DNA of 6,953 nucleotides from contig JAAXUD010000145.1 in the NCBI GenBank assembly GCA_013336205.1, forward strand, positions 1 through 6,953, in the 5' to 3' direction. Below, piece after piece: positions 1 to 5,895 of this stretch. The translations under genes were made by a program, and so were the position numbers. The notes under the pieces were generated by a model that saw nothing but the letters and a program-made list of their open reading frames with translations, was not told the origin of the DNA and did no database searches. Within the stretch, counting starts at the first letter, position 1, and each line of letters starts with the position of its first letter. This DNA comes from Lentimicrobium sp. GTDB taxonomy: Bacteria > Bacteroidota > Bacteroidia > Bacteroidales > Lentimicrobiaceae.

Positions 1-726
1 ATCAACATAGTTGCCGTGAATTTGCCAGGGCACACAGGGAAACGGAACCAGGTTGTCAGTGACCACCACCACTTTGTCGGCGTATTGTGAATCGGCCAGG
101 GCAAAGCCAAGCAATCCGCAGGCTGCGGGTCCGCGATCGCCGGTAGCATTGCCAAAAAAATCGGCGGTAGGAGCAGCAATAACCGCTATATCTATATGCA
201 GGTCGCCGTCCTGAATGGCCTGATAGCGCCCGCCGTGTGACCGGAGTAGCCCCATTCCCTGCATACCGCCTTCGGAGGTAAATTTGCCGAGGGCGCCGTT
301 CATGCTTCCTTCAATATGGTGAATGGTTCCATCTTCAAGGTATTTGATCAGCGGGCTGTGACACTCGAATGAGGCTGAAGGTGCCCAGGTAAGATTTTTA
401 ATCCCCAGTTCTGCGGCTGCGTCAAAAATCTGATTGGCGACAAGGTCTCCGTTGCGAAAATGGTGATGTGTAGAGATGGTCATCCCATCTTTCAGTCCAC
501 TTCTGATCAGGGCTTCACGGATCGATGGCACGGTTTTGTTGCCATCAGCCGGATAATCAGCACAGGTGCTGATGGGTGGCGCATATTTTCTACCGGTAGG
601 TCTGAATTTACCGACTCCAAGGAATGGAACTGCTTCTTTTCCGTTGATTATCTGCGGAACTGTGCGGCCAACTGCATTGGTCGTAATTTTATCGTATTTC
701 GACATGATGTCTTGTTTTAAAGTCAT
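1..726 (-). CDS. citF: Citrate lyase alpha subunit (citrate CoA-transferase), C-terminus cut off by the window edge
   Basis: The alpha subunit moves the acetyl-thioester acyl carrier from acetate to citrate (citrate:acetyl-ACP transferase, EC 2.8.3.10), giving citryl-ACP for the beta subunit to cleave in the cytoplasm. The visible 242 residues align from memory with E. coli CitF: SIREALIRSGLKDGMTIS with the HHHFRNGDL segment at 68-95, LRSHGGRYQAIQDGDLHIDI at 161-180, and FFGNATGDRGPAACG at 190-204, all typical of this CoA-transferase family. E. coli CitF is about 510 residues, so roughly half is present. Two in-frame ATGs are possible, at 726 and 705 (residue 8). Neither has a clear ribosome binding site; I took the longer, which lies 18 bases after the citDE stop. 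The close spacing and shared strand imply one operon. The family call is firm; the exact start is not. Confidence 0.95.
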   Translation of the reverse strand, partial: MTLKQDIMSKYDKITTNAVGRTVPQIINGKEAVPFLGVGKFRPTGRKYAPPISTCADYPADGNKTVPSIREALIRSGLKDGMTISTHHHFRNGDLVANQIFDAAAELGIKNLTWAPSASFECHSPLIKYLEDGTIHHIEGSMNGALGKFTSEGGMQGMGLLRSHGGRYQAIQDGDLHIDIAVIAAPTADFFGNATGDRGPAACGLLGFALADSQYADKVVVVTDNLVPFPCVPWQIHGNYVD

Positions 727-744
727 TAATTTTCTGAAATAACA

Positions 745-1995
745 TCAGGTGGTCAGGAACTCATTTCTCCACTGCGGTGAAAGTTTTCCCATACTAATGG
801 CCATATCTATTGTATGCTGTGCTCTTTTAACTACCGGAGGATCAATCATTTTGGTTCCTAAAGAAACAACGCCCAGTCCTTTTTCAGTGGCTTCGATAAA
901 AGCATTTACAATTTTCTTCGCCTTGTCAATTTCTGCTTCATCAGGTGCAAAATTGTCATGAATTACCCTGATTTGCCGGGGATGAATACATCCCATTCCA
1001 TCGAAACCCAGGGCTTTTGATCTGAGCACATTCTGTTTCAGGGCCTCCATGTCGGCAATGTCGGAGAAAACAGAGTCGATGGCCTGAATACCCGCAGCTT
1101 TGCAGGCATTCACCACCATGCTCCTGGCAAAGAATGATTCTGTGCCTTCGTTGGTGCGGCGGGTGCCAAGATCGGCCGTATAATCTTCAAGGCCAATGGC
1201 CATGGCGACCACATTTTCTGAAGTGGCAATTTCGAGCGCTTTCAGCACGCCGAGTGCGCTCTCAATAATTGGCATCAGCCAAATGTCTCCGGAAATGCTT
1301 TTCGCCTTCTTTATTTCTTTGATGCGTTTGTTTACCTGCGCTATCTGATCGGCACTTTCGCACTTTGGCACCAGTATCAGGTTCACATTGTGTGGAATAA
1401 TGTAATCAAGATCGATAAGACCCGCCGGAATCTGATTAATTCTGACCATGCGCTCTGCGCCGTAAAAATCAAGACCTCTCAAGGCATTGCGGACTAAATA
1501 CCGGGCTTCTTCCTTTTTAGAGGCAGCTACTGCGTCTTCAAGATCGAGAATAACTCCGTTTGGTTTATGTATTCCGGCATTGATCATCAGGCTGGGACTG
1601 TTGCCGGGCAGGTAAAGCCTCGAAAAACGGTCCCGGTCTTTGGCTGTCTGATACTGGTTTTGCGGAAGTATCTCCGGTAAGTATTCCTTTGTACTTCCGG
1701 TAAGTTTTTTTATGGCAGCTTCCAGCCTGGCAGTTAGCACCAGATCGAGGGCTCCGGAATCCTCAATCTGCAGCAAAGCATCTTTGATTTCGTAAAAGCC
1801 AAGGATTTCATTGCACATTCTGAGGATTGATTCCCCATACATAACCTTAACTTTGCTGGTAAGTTGAATCTCTATACCACCAGTTTGTCTGAGCTCAAGT
1901 ACTACCTGACAATCTGACCTGATTCCTTTTCCTTTATTGCCTGTCGTTGCTATATTCGCCACATCAGCCTCCTGATTTTTTGGGTTTATTTTCAT
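745..1995 (-). CDS. citDE: Citrate lyase gamma-beta fusion: acyl carrier (CitD) domain joined to citryl-ACP lyase (CitE)
   Basis: This 416-residue protein carries two citrate lyase subunits in one chain. Residues ~16-100 resemble the CitD acyl carrier: the GIEIQLTSKVKVMYGESI segment and the DSGALDLVLTARLEA segment match E. coli CitD closely. Ser27 (in GIRSDC) aligns with the CitD serine that carries the phosphoribosyl-dephospho-CoA arm. After a linker (~101-121), residues ~122-402 are a CitE/HpcH TIM barrel (EC 4.1.3.34) with RLYLPGNSP, VILDLEDAVA, VRIN (Arg185), PIIESALG (Glu245), GLEDYTADLG (Asp271), LGFDGMGCIHPRQI and GLGVVSLGTKMID. Arg, Glu and Asp at these places are the expected substrate and metal ligands. 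An upstream in-frame TTG at 2013 would add six residues. I prefer the ATG because the protein then begins MKIN like E. coli CitD, and because the TTG lies inside the likely promoter -7 box. The usual arrangement is separate citD and citE genes. citF follows directly. Confidence 0.93.
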   Translation of the reverse strand: MKINPKNQEADVANIATTGNKGKGIRSDCQVVLELRQTGGIEIQLTSKVKVMYGESILRMCNEILGFYEIKDALLQIEDSGALDLVLTARLEAAIKKLTGSTKEYLPEILPQNQYQTAKDRDRFSRLYLPGNSPSLMINAGIHKPNGVILDLEDAVAASKKEEARYLVRNALRGLDFYGAERMVRINQIPAGLIDLDYIIPHNVNLILVPKCESADQIAQVNKRIKEIKKAKSISGDIWLMPIIESALGVLKALEIATSENVVAMAIGLEDYTADLGTRRTNEGTESFFARSMVVNACKAAGIQAIDSVFSDIADMEALKQNVLRSKALGFDGMGCIHPRQIRVIHDNFAPDEAEIDKAKKIVNAFIEATEKGLGVVSLGTKMIDPPVVKRAQHTIDMAISMGKLSPQWRNEFLTT

Positions 1996-2010
1996 TATTT
2001 CATTGTAGTG

Positions 2011-2018
2011 CAAAGTAA
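2011..2018 (-). promoter_or_regulatory. Candidate Bacteroidetes-type -7 box for the citrate lyase operon
   Basis: On the minus strand this reads TTACTTTG, seven of eight matches to the Bacteroidetes primary-sigma consensus TAnnTTTG. Transcription would begin near 2004-2006, leaving a leader of only about ten bases before the ATG at 1995. No clean TTTG -33 element is seen 19-20 bases upstream, where there is a run of T residues instead. The assignment rests on the -7 match and position alone. Confidence 0.4.
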
Positions 2019-2304
2019 CAGCAGCAAATGGTAAAAAAAAAGGATTGCAGCATAAATATTCTCCGTCATGTGTAAAGCCTCAGTCGTTTTACATTCATTC
2101 TTGTTTGTGCTGGCAACATGCCGGACATAATTGAAGTTATTGAAACTCTTTCCTGAAATAAACAGGAATGTGTGCAGCCGGAAAGGTGTTTCAGGCTTTT
2201 AAAAATTGCTTTCCCGGGTGAACTTTCTTATCTTTATCGTGTTTAACGCCTGTTTCAAAATTATTGGAACGACATTTGATGACATCGAATCAAAATTGTT
2301 TTTG

Positions 2305-2312
2305 TAATTTTG
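2305..2312 (+). promoter_or_regulatory. Candidate Bacteroidetes-type -7 box for the lipoprotein gene
   Basis: TAATTTTG is a full match to TAnnTTTG. Transcription would begin near 2319, giving an A-rich leader of about 50 bases to the ATG at 2372 with no Shine-Dalgarno sequence, as is usual in this phylum. A TTTG lies at 2275-2278 but about 26 bases upstream of the box, further than the usual 19-20, so the -33 element is uncertain. Confidence 0.45.
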
Positions 2313-2371
2313 TTCTGTTTTTTATGGAATTACTTAAACATAAAATATAAACCAATCAAAACCAAACTACT

Positions 2372-3256
2372 ATGAAAAAATGGAAATTTCTTTTTGCAGC
2401 TTTAATGATGAGTGTGGGTGTTATAGTGTCATCCTGCGGTGACGACACAGAAGAAACCGATCCGGGACCATCACTTACACTGAAAGGTGGTACAGGCTAT
2501 ACTTCTGACGATGCAACCCTTGAAATCGGAACAACAATTAAAGTTGGTGTTGTTGGTGGAAAGAGCAGTGTTTCAGGAAACAAACTTACAAGATTCAAAT
2601 GTCTTTTTACATCCAACAATATTCCAACAACATTGCTTGATACGACCATTAATTCGGATACATTCGATTGGGAAACCGAACTTGAATTTACAAGCGTTGG
2701 TACCGGTCGTATATCATTTGAATTGACTGACAAAGGTGCAATGAAGACCGAAAAAGGATTCAACATCACGGTTCAGGGTCCTGAAACAGTTAAATATTCC
2801 AACATTGAGCTTGGTTCATGGAACGATCCAATCGGAAGTTTCTTTGCTACCTCCGAAGGTGTAGCTTATAATGTTGCTCAAACATCAACTATTCCTTCCA
2901 ATCAGGCTAAAATTGACTTCCTCTTCTTCAAAGGCGTTGATAATGGCAACACTATTGCTGCTCCGGACGACGTTGATGCCAATACAATTTCAGATCTGAA
3001 ACTGAACCTGTGGACCAACAAGAATGAGACCCGTTTTAACCCTTCCACGCTTACTGCAGCTCAGTTTGATGCAATTGGAACTAATTATGTGTTCCCGAAT
3101 TTTGACCTAAACCAGCAGAGCACCAAAATGAATCAATTGGCAGCTGGTGATGTAATCCTCTTCAAAACCCAGAGCAATAAAATGGGCTATATCAAGATCA
3201 TAAGCCTTTACACCAAGGGTGATAAAATGAAAATTGATGTTATACTTGAGAAATAA
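2372..3256 (+). CDS. Predicted surface-exposed lipoprotein of unknown function
   Basis: The 294-residue product starts with a basic n-region (MKKWK), a hydrophobic core to about residue 19 and a lipobox VSSC, so Cys22 should be lipidated by the Lgt/LspA pathway. The next residues, GDDTEETD, are acidic. In Bacteroidetes an acidic stretch just after the lipid cysteine marks export to the cell surface, so an outer-leaflet location is inferred. Residues ~34-135 look like a beta-rich Ig-like domain ending in a typical last strand (KGFNITVQ, 128-135). Residues ~141-294 form a second domain with IDFLFFKG (181-188), NLWTNKNETRF (212-222), LTAAQFDAIG (227-236) and a final beta pair. I recall similar uncharacterised lipoproteins in Bacteroidetes but cannot name a family or function. 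It stands alone between its own promoter and a strong terminator, divergent from citrate lyase. Confidence 0.85.
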   Translation: MKKWKFLFAALMMSVGVIVSSCGDDTEETDPGPSLTLKGGTGYTSDDATLEIGTTIKVGVVGGKSSVSGNKLTRFKCLFTSNNIPTTLLDTTINSDTFDWETELEFTSVGTGRISFELTDKGAMKTEKGFNITVQGPETVKYSNIELGSWNDPIGSFFATSEGVAYNVAQTSTIPSNQAKIDFLFFKGVDNGNTIAAPDDVDANTISDLKLNLWTNKNETRFNPSTLTAAQFDAIGTNYVFPNFDLNQQSTKMNQLAAGDVILFKTQSNKMGYIKIISLYTKGDKMKIDVILEK

Positions 3257-3272
3257 GATTTAAGTTTTACAT

Positions 3273-3302
3273 AAAAAAAGCTGCCTTCCGGCGGCTTTTT
3301 TT
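3273..3302 (+). terminator. Intrinsic terminator after the lipoprotein gene
   Basis: A 13-base-pair stem pairs 3273-3285 (seven A, then GCTGCC) with 3290-3302 (GGCGGC, then seven T). It contains one G-U pair and closes a TTCC tetraloop. The T run completes a textbook rho-independent terminator 16 bases after the stop codon. The A/T arms would let it work partly on the opposite strand too, but no gene ends there. Confidence 0.92.
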
Positions 3303-3372
3303 GTGTGTTTAAAACTCTGACTCTGAAATTAACACGTATTGGTTGATAAGTTTATATTAGAATTCTTTATTT

Positions 3373-3407
3373 GTTGCTATTTGTTTGGTTTATTTGTAAA
3401 AAGCAAC
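3373..3407. repeat. Imperfect inverted repeat in the AT-rich intergenic region
   Basis: GTTGCTATTT (3373-3382) and AAAAAGCAAC (3398-3407) are inverted copies with one mismatch in ten, separated by 15 bases. TTTATTTG at 3389-3396 between the arms is one mismatch from a -7 box and lies 28 bases before the decayed transposase start. It could be an operator or part of an element end, or simply chance in AT-rich DNA. Confidence 0.3.
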
Positions 3408-3423
3408 TATTTAATATATAAAA

Positions 3424-3603
3424 ATGACAAATCACCCTTAGTGGGCGCTGAACCAGAAAAGGCCTGCCACTAAACTGCGGTTTATCAGAGGCAAATGCTA
3501 CCTTTATGAGCATAAAACCGGTTACGGAAAGGGCAATTATATCCTAAACATTCTTGATACAAAAAATAAAAATGCTTTTATAAACAAAATATTCTATAAC
3601 TAA
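3424..3603 (+). pseudogene. Decayed 5' end of a transposase gene (IS1634/IS4-like N-terminus)
   Basis: From ATG 3424 the frame reads MTNHP, an in-frame amber TAG (3439-3441), then WALNQKRPATKLRFIRGKCY followed by LYEHKTGYGKG, and stays open to TAA at 3601-3603. The pattern of KRP, Leu-Arg-x-Ile-x-Gly-x-x-Tyr-Leu-Tyr-Glu matches, from memory, the N-terminus of transposases common in Bacteroidetes that begin with a lysine-rich, PGTELR-like motif and then a GKYYLYE-like strand. Similarity fades after about 3530. The rest is AT-rich and looks like unrelated intergenic DNA. No catalytic DDE region, target duplication or far end is present, so only an inactive scrap remains. The match rests on a short motif and is tentative. 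Confidence 0.45.
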
Positions 3604-3605
3604 CA

Positions 3606-4295
3606 ATGGATTCACGAAAAAACCTCCTGTTTTTGCTTCTTATCTTTTTACTAAGCAAATCCTTGCTATCTCAATCTATAAGTGCATATGCAGGTTACCC
3701 CTATTATTTTATGCAGTTAGAAAAATATGGTGAATTTATCGATGTTAAGAATAATGGTAATTATATACTGGGGCTTTCGGTAAATAAATACCTTGGATCT
3801 TCCAGGATCGAACTTGGTTTTGCCTATGGAACAAAAAATTATTCCTTTTATTATCGGGATATTTATTCACCTGTGGAAAAAGAGAATGTACAGTTAAATT
3901 ATTATTTCATTCCATTTATTTTCAATCATAGATTGTTTTCCGACTCAAGCAACACAATTTCATTATCACTTGGGACTGTTTTTATAAAAGCATTTGGTTA
4001 CTCAAAAGAAACTATTTTTAAAGATGGTACAAAAACCAATCAAGAGAATATACCTGTTGATTATAAATGGGGAAACACCTTAAGGCTTGGGTTCAAATAT
4101 TCCAGATTTTTATCTGCTAAGTTGATTTTATTTACAGAATTATATGCGAATTATAAATTCAACATGGACTATTACGAATCGGGTTCATCACTTCAATACT
4201 TTAACTTAACTGATGACCGGTTTGATATAGGAATTAACATTGGAGTTGAGTGGCTTTTCAATAAGAATAAATTGACTTACTATAAAAGGAAATAG
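3606..4295 (+). CDS. Small secreted protein, probably an outer-membrane beta-barrel
   Basis: The 229-residue product has a signal peptide: charged MDSRKN, a hydrophobic stretch at 7-16, and probable cleavage near residues 23-26 (LLSQSISA). There is no lipobox. The mature part has many short alternating aromatic/hydrophobic segments with Gly and Tyr: GNYILGLSVN (51-60), SRIELGFAYG (66-75), NYYFIPFIFNHRL (98-110), ISLSLGTVFI (118-127), GNTLRLGFKYS (156-166), KLILFTELYANY (172-183). A last amphipathic strand, FDIGINIGVEWLF (206-218), ends in Phe before a basic tail. This fits an eight-stranded barrel of the outer-membrane beta-barrel class common in Bacteroidetes, but no named motif is seen, so function is unknown. 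The gene is clearly more A/T-rich than its neighbours (33 G+C in the 120 bases 3901-4020) and follows a transposase relic, which suggests recent acquisition. Confidence 0.7.
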   Translation: MDSRKNLLFLLLIFLLSKSLLSQSISAYAGYPYYFMQLEKYGEFIDVKNNGNYILGLSVNKYLGSSRIELGFAYGTKNYSFYYRDIYSPVEKENVQLNYYFIPFIFNHRLFSDSSNTISLSLGTVFIKAFGYSKETIFKDGTKTNQENIPVDYKWGNTLRLGFKYSRFLSAKLILFTELYANYKFNMDYYESGSSLQYFNLTDDRFDIGINIGVEWLFNKNKLTYYKRK

Positions 4296-4303
4296 GTAAT
4301 TAA

Positions 4304-4339
4304 TTTCCGATTGCACTTCATTAAAACTTTAATCGGAAA
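4304..4339. repeat. Inverted repeat just after the barrel-like gene
   Basis: TTTCCGATT (4304-4312) and AATCGGAAA (4331-4339) are perfect 9-base inverted arms with an 18-base loop, starting 9 bases after the stop codon. It could slow or end transcription of the upstream gene, but no T run follows on either strand, so it is not a standard intrinsic terminator. Confidence 0.45.
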
Positions 4340-4486
4340 GGGAAAGCAGTTCATCGCGGGTAAGATTGCGTGACGGAGAACATTGTACCTGCGCATCGAA
4401 GGCATCATAATGGATCTTGCTATTTCAACAAAAAACATCATTCTCCTGACCACACAGGTTTTTAGTCCTGATTGCGGCTTAATTTG

Positions 4487-4494
4487 TATTTTTG
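4487..4494 (+). promoter_or_regulatory. Candidate Bacteroidetes-type -7 box for the lipid kinase gene
   Basis: TATTTTTG fully matches TAnnTTTG and sits 43 bases before the ATG at 4538. Transcription would start near 4501. That places the alternative TTG codon at 4472 upstream of the transcript and supports the shorter protein. No TTTG -33 element stands at the usual distance. Confidence 0.45.
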
Positions 4495-4537
4495 CAGCCA
4501 TCTATCCTTTAGAGGGAATCCACTGTTGGAAGCAGAA

Positions 4538-5428
4538 ATGACAAATCAGAAAAAGCGTGTTCTATTTATTGTGAATCCGGTATCGGGGGTTAATCAATCC
4601 CGGAAGTCTGTGCTTGCTGATGCTGTTTCCGGTTTTCTTGACGATAATCTCTTTGAGTGTGAGATAAAGTATTCTGAATCAGCAGCCCATGTCAGGGAGT
4701 TGAGTAAGGAAGCCGCCGATGCACATGTTGATATTATCGTTGCTGTAGGTGGCGATGGTACCCTGAACCAGGTTGTGAAAGGGATGATAGGAAGTGGTTC
4801 TACACTGGCGTTGATACCTGCGGGCTCAGGCAACGGGCTGGCGCGACATTTGGGGATTCCGGTGGATACGGAACAGAGTGTCAGACTGATAGCCACTGGG
4901 AATTCAAAGTTGATAGATACAGTGAATCTTAACGATGATCTTTTTGTTTCTATTGCAGGTGTTGGATTTGACGCGCTGGTTGCCAAACGATTTTCGCAGG
5001 GAACACGCAGGGGCTTTTTCTCCTATTTTAAAATTGTGACCAATGAATATGCCTGGTATCGCCCCCGTAAATATAAAATGGAAATTGACGGCAAACAGGT
5101 TATCCGGCAGGCGTTGTTTGTCAGCTTTGCCAATACCGATCAGTTTGGCTACAACACAATAATATCGCCGGAAGCAAAAATTGACGATGGTCTGGTTGAT
5201 GTGTGTATTGTAAAGAAAGTTCCGTTGCTTTACGCGCCCCGGGTAGTTGGCTTGCTGTTGACCCGGCGGATTGACTCCTCCGGATTTGTTGAAATTATCC
5301 GTGCACGGGAAATAAAACTTTCGCGCAACAAGAACAGGGTAGTCAACATTGATGGGGAGCCGGTTAAACTCAGTAAAGATTTGCGGATTTCAGTCAATCC
5401 ATTGTCGCTTAAAGTAATTGTTCCCTAA
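4538..5428 (+). CDS. Diacylglycerol kinase family lipid kinase (YegS/DgkB/BmrU-like)
   Basis: The 296-residue protein is a soluble lipid kinase of the DAGK catalytic-domain family. Such enzymes use ATP to phosphorylate diacylglycerol or related lipids at the inner face of the membrane; the substrate here cannot be told. Key motifs are present in order: VNPVSG (12-17), the nucleotide-binding GGDGTLN (71-77), PAGSGNGLARHLG (94-106), GVGFDA (141-146), SPEAKIDDGLVDV (210-222) and IDGEP (271-275). Length is typical. A frame extension back to TTG 4472 would add 22 residues of no family similarity and starts upstream of the likely promoter, so the ATG giving MTNQKKRVLF is chosen. The SUI1-like gene starts 12 bases downstream, implying co-transcription. 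Confidence 0.93.
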   Translation: MTNQKKRVLFIVNPVSGVNQSRKSVLADAVSGFLDDNLFECEIKYSESAAHVRELSKEAADAHVDIIVAVGGDGTLNQVVKGMIGSGSTLALIPAGSGNGLARHLGIPVDTEQSVRLIATGNSKLIDTVNLNDDLFVSIAGVGFDALVAKRFSQGTRRGFFSYFKIVTNEYAWYRPRKYKMEIDGKQVIRQALFVSFANTDQFGYNTIISPEAKIDDGLVDVCIVKKVPLLYAPRVVGLLLTRRIDSSGFVEIIRAREIKLSRNKNRVVNIDGEPVKLSKDLRISVNPLSLKVIVP

Positions 5429-5440
5429 AAGCATTTATAA

Positions 5441-5797
5441 ATGAGTACAAAGCATTCAGGTGGCAGTAATAATTCCCGTGGAATTGTATATTCCACCAAT
5501 CCTGATTTTAAAATCAACCAGGGTGAACGCCCTGAAGCAAATACTCTGCCCCCTCCCCAGCAAAACCTGAGGGTGATGCTGGATAAAAAGCTGAAAGGTG
5601 GAAAGAAAGCAACTATTGTTAACGGTTTTGTCGGAACGGAGAAAGACCTGGCCGATCTTGCCAAACAATTAAAAAACCTTTGCGCCGCCGGTGGTTCTTC
5701 TTCCGACGGTGAGATCCTGGTTCAGGGTGAATTCCGGCAGAAAATTATGGATTTTCTGATAAAAAAGGGATATAAAGTAAAGCTTGCAGGTGGTTAA
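5441..5797 (+). CDS. SUI1/eIF1-like translation factor (YciH type)
   Basis: The 118-residue protein matches bacterial YciH, a homologue of eukaryotic initiation factor eIF1/SUI1 that binds the small ribosomal subunit. Its bacterial role is thought to be in start-site fidelity or translation control under stress, but is not settled. The N-terminal part has RGIVYSTNP (13-21), like LVYST in E. coli YciH, then a Pro-rich linker. The SUI1 fold runs from ~43 to the end: LRVMLDKKLKGGKKATIVNG (43-62), CAAGGSSSDGEILVQGE (81-97) and the C-terminal KGYKVKLAGG (109-118), nearly identical to the E. coli ending. It follows the lipid kinase by 12 bases on the same strand, with no promoter box seen between them, so it is probably the second gene of that operon. 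Confidence 0.93.
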   Translation: MSTKHSGGSNNSRGIVYSTNPDFKINQGERPEANTLPPPQQNLRVMLDKKLKGGKKATIVNGFVGTEKDLADLAKQLKNLCAAGGSSSDGEILVQGEFRQKIMDFLIKKGYKVKLAGG

Positions 5798-5828
5798 TGG
5801 CCAGGGCATCTTTTAAAACTTATTATTA

Positions 5829-5845
5829 CACAGAGGTTCACAGAC
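5829..5845. repeat. Short CACAGA direct repeat in the intergenic region
   Basis: CACAGA occurs at 5829-5834 and again at 5839-5844, ten bases apart. It resembles fragments of CACAGAG-rich intergenic repeats seen in many environmental bacterial genomes. Two copies are too few to be sure. Confidence 0.25.
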
Positions 5846-5895
5846 AAGAATAACACTATGGCTGATTAAAAAAACTAACATAAGATATATACCAG

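Larger units (their letters stand above)
1996..2371. other. Divergent intergenic regulatory region between citDE and the lipoprotein gene
   Basis: This 376-base stretch separates two divergently transcribed genes and holds no convincing gene. Besides the -7 boxes listed separately, a second plus-strand candidate is TATCTTTA at 2229-2236 with TTG at 2206-2208, a 20-base spacer. Its -7 box has one mismatch, and it would give a leader of about 130 bases. Small inverted repeats lie at 2110-2124 (GGCA arms with a 3-base loop), at 2150-2168 (TTCCTG/CAGGAA), and between CCTGAAA at 2152-2158 and TTTCAGG at 2189-2195. No known riboswitch or RNA gene was recognised. Confidence 0.6.
3257..3605. other. 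AT-rich gene-poor stretch
   Basis: Between the lipoprotein gene and the barrel-like gene there is no intact gene. It holds the terminator, the imperfect inverted repeat and the transposase relic described separately. No clear -7 box precedes the gene at 3606; the last 60 bases are simply very A/T-rich. Confidence 0.6.
4296..4537. other. Intergenic region with inverted repeat, possible gene scrap and promoter
   Basis: This 242-base gap holds the 9-base inverted repeat and the lipid kinase -7 box. On the minus strand a 31-codon open stretch between stops (4332-4424) reads plausibly protein-like but has no start codon. I do not annotate it as a gene. Confidence 0.5.

Noticed and set aside
460..720. 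86-codon plus-strand open frame
   Set aside because: It is antisense to citF, whose translation matches a known family over the same bases.
3442..3600. Open frame WALNQKRP onward as an intact small gene
   Set aside because: There is no start codon after the amber codon near the motif start, and the second half loses any protein-like pattern. A decayed transposase end explains it better.
4304..4339. Inverted repeat as an intrinsic terminator
   Set aside because: The 18-base loop is long and no T run follows the stem on either strand, so I list it only as a repeat.
4280..4501. 73-codon minus-strand open frame beginning MAAKIQIK
   Set aside because: It overlaps the lipid kinase promoter and the end of the barrel-like gene, has no recognisable domain, and no promoter box was seen for it.
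4594..4986. 130-codon minus-strand open frame
   Set aside because: It lies opposite the lipid kinase motifs GGDGTLN and PAGSGNG and is Ser/Thr/Pro-rich, a typical antisense shadow.
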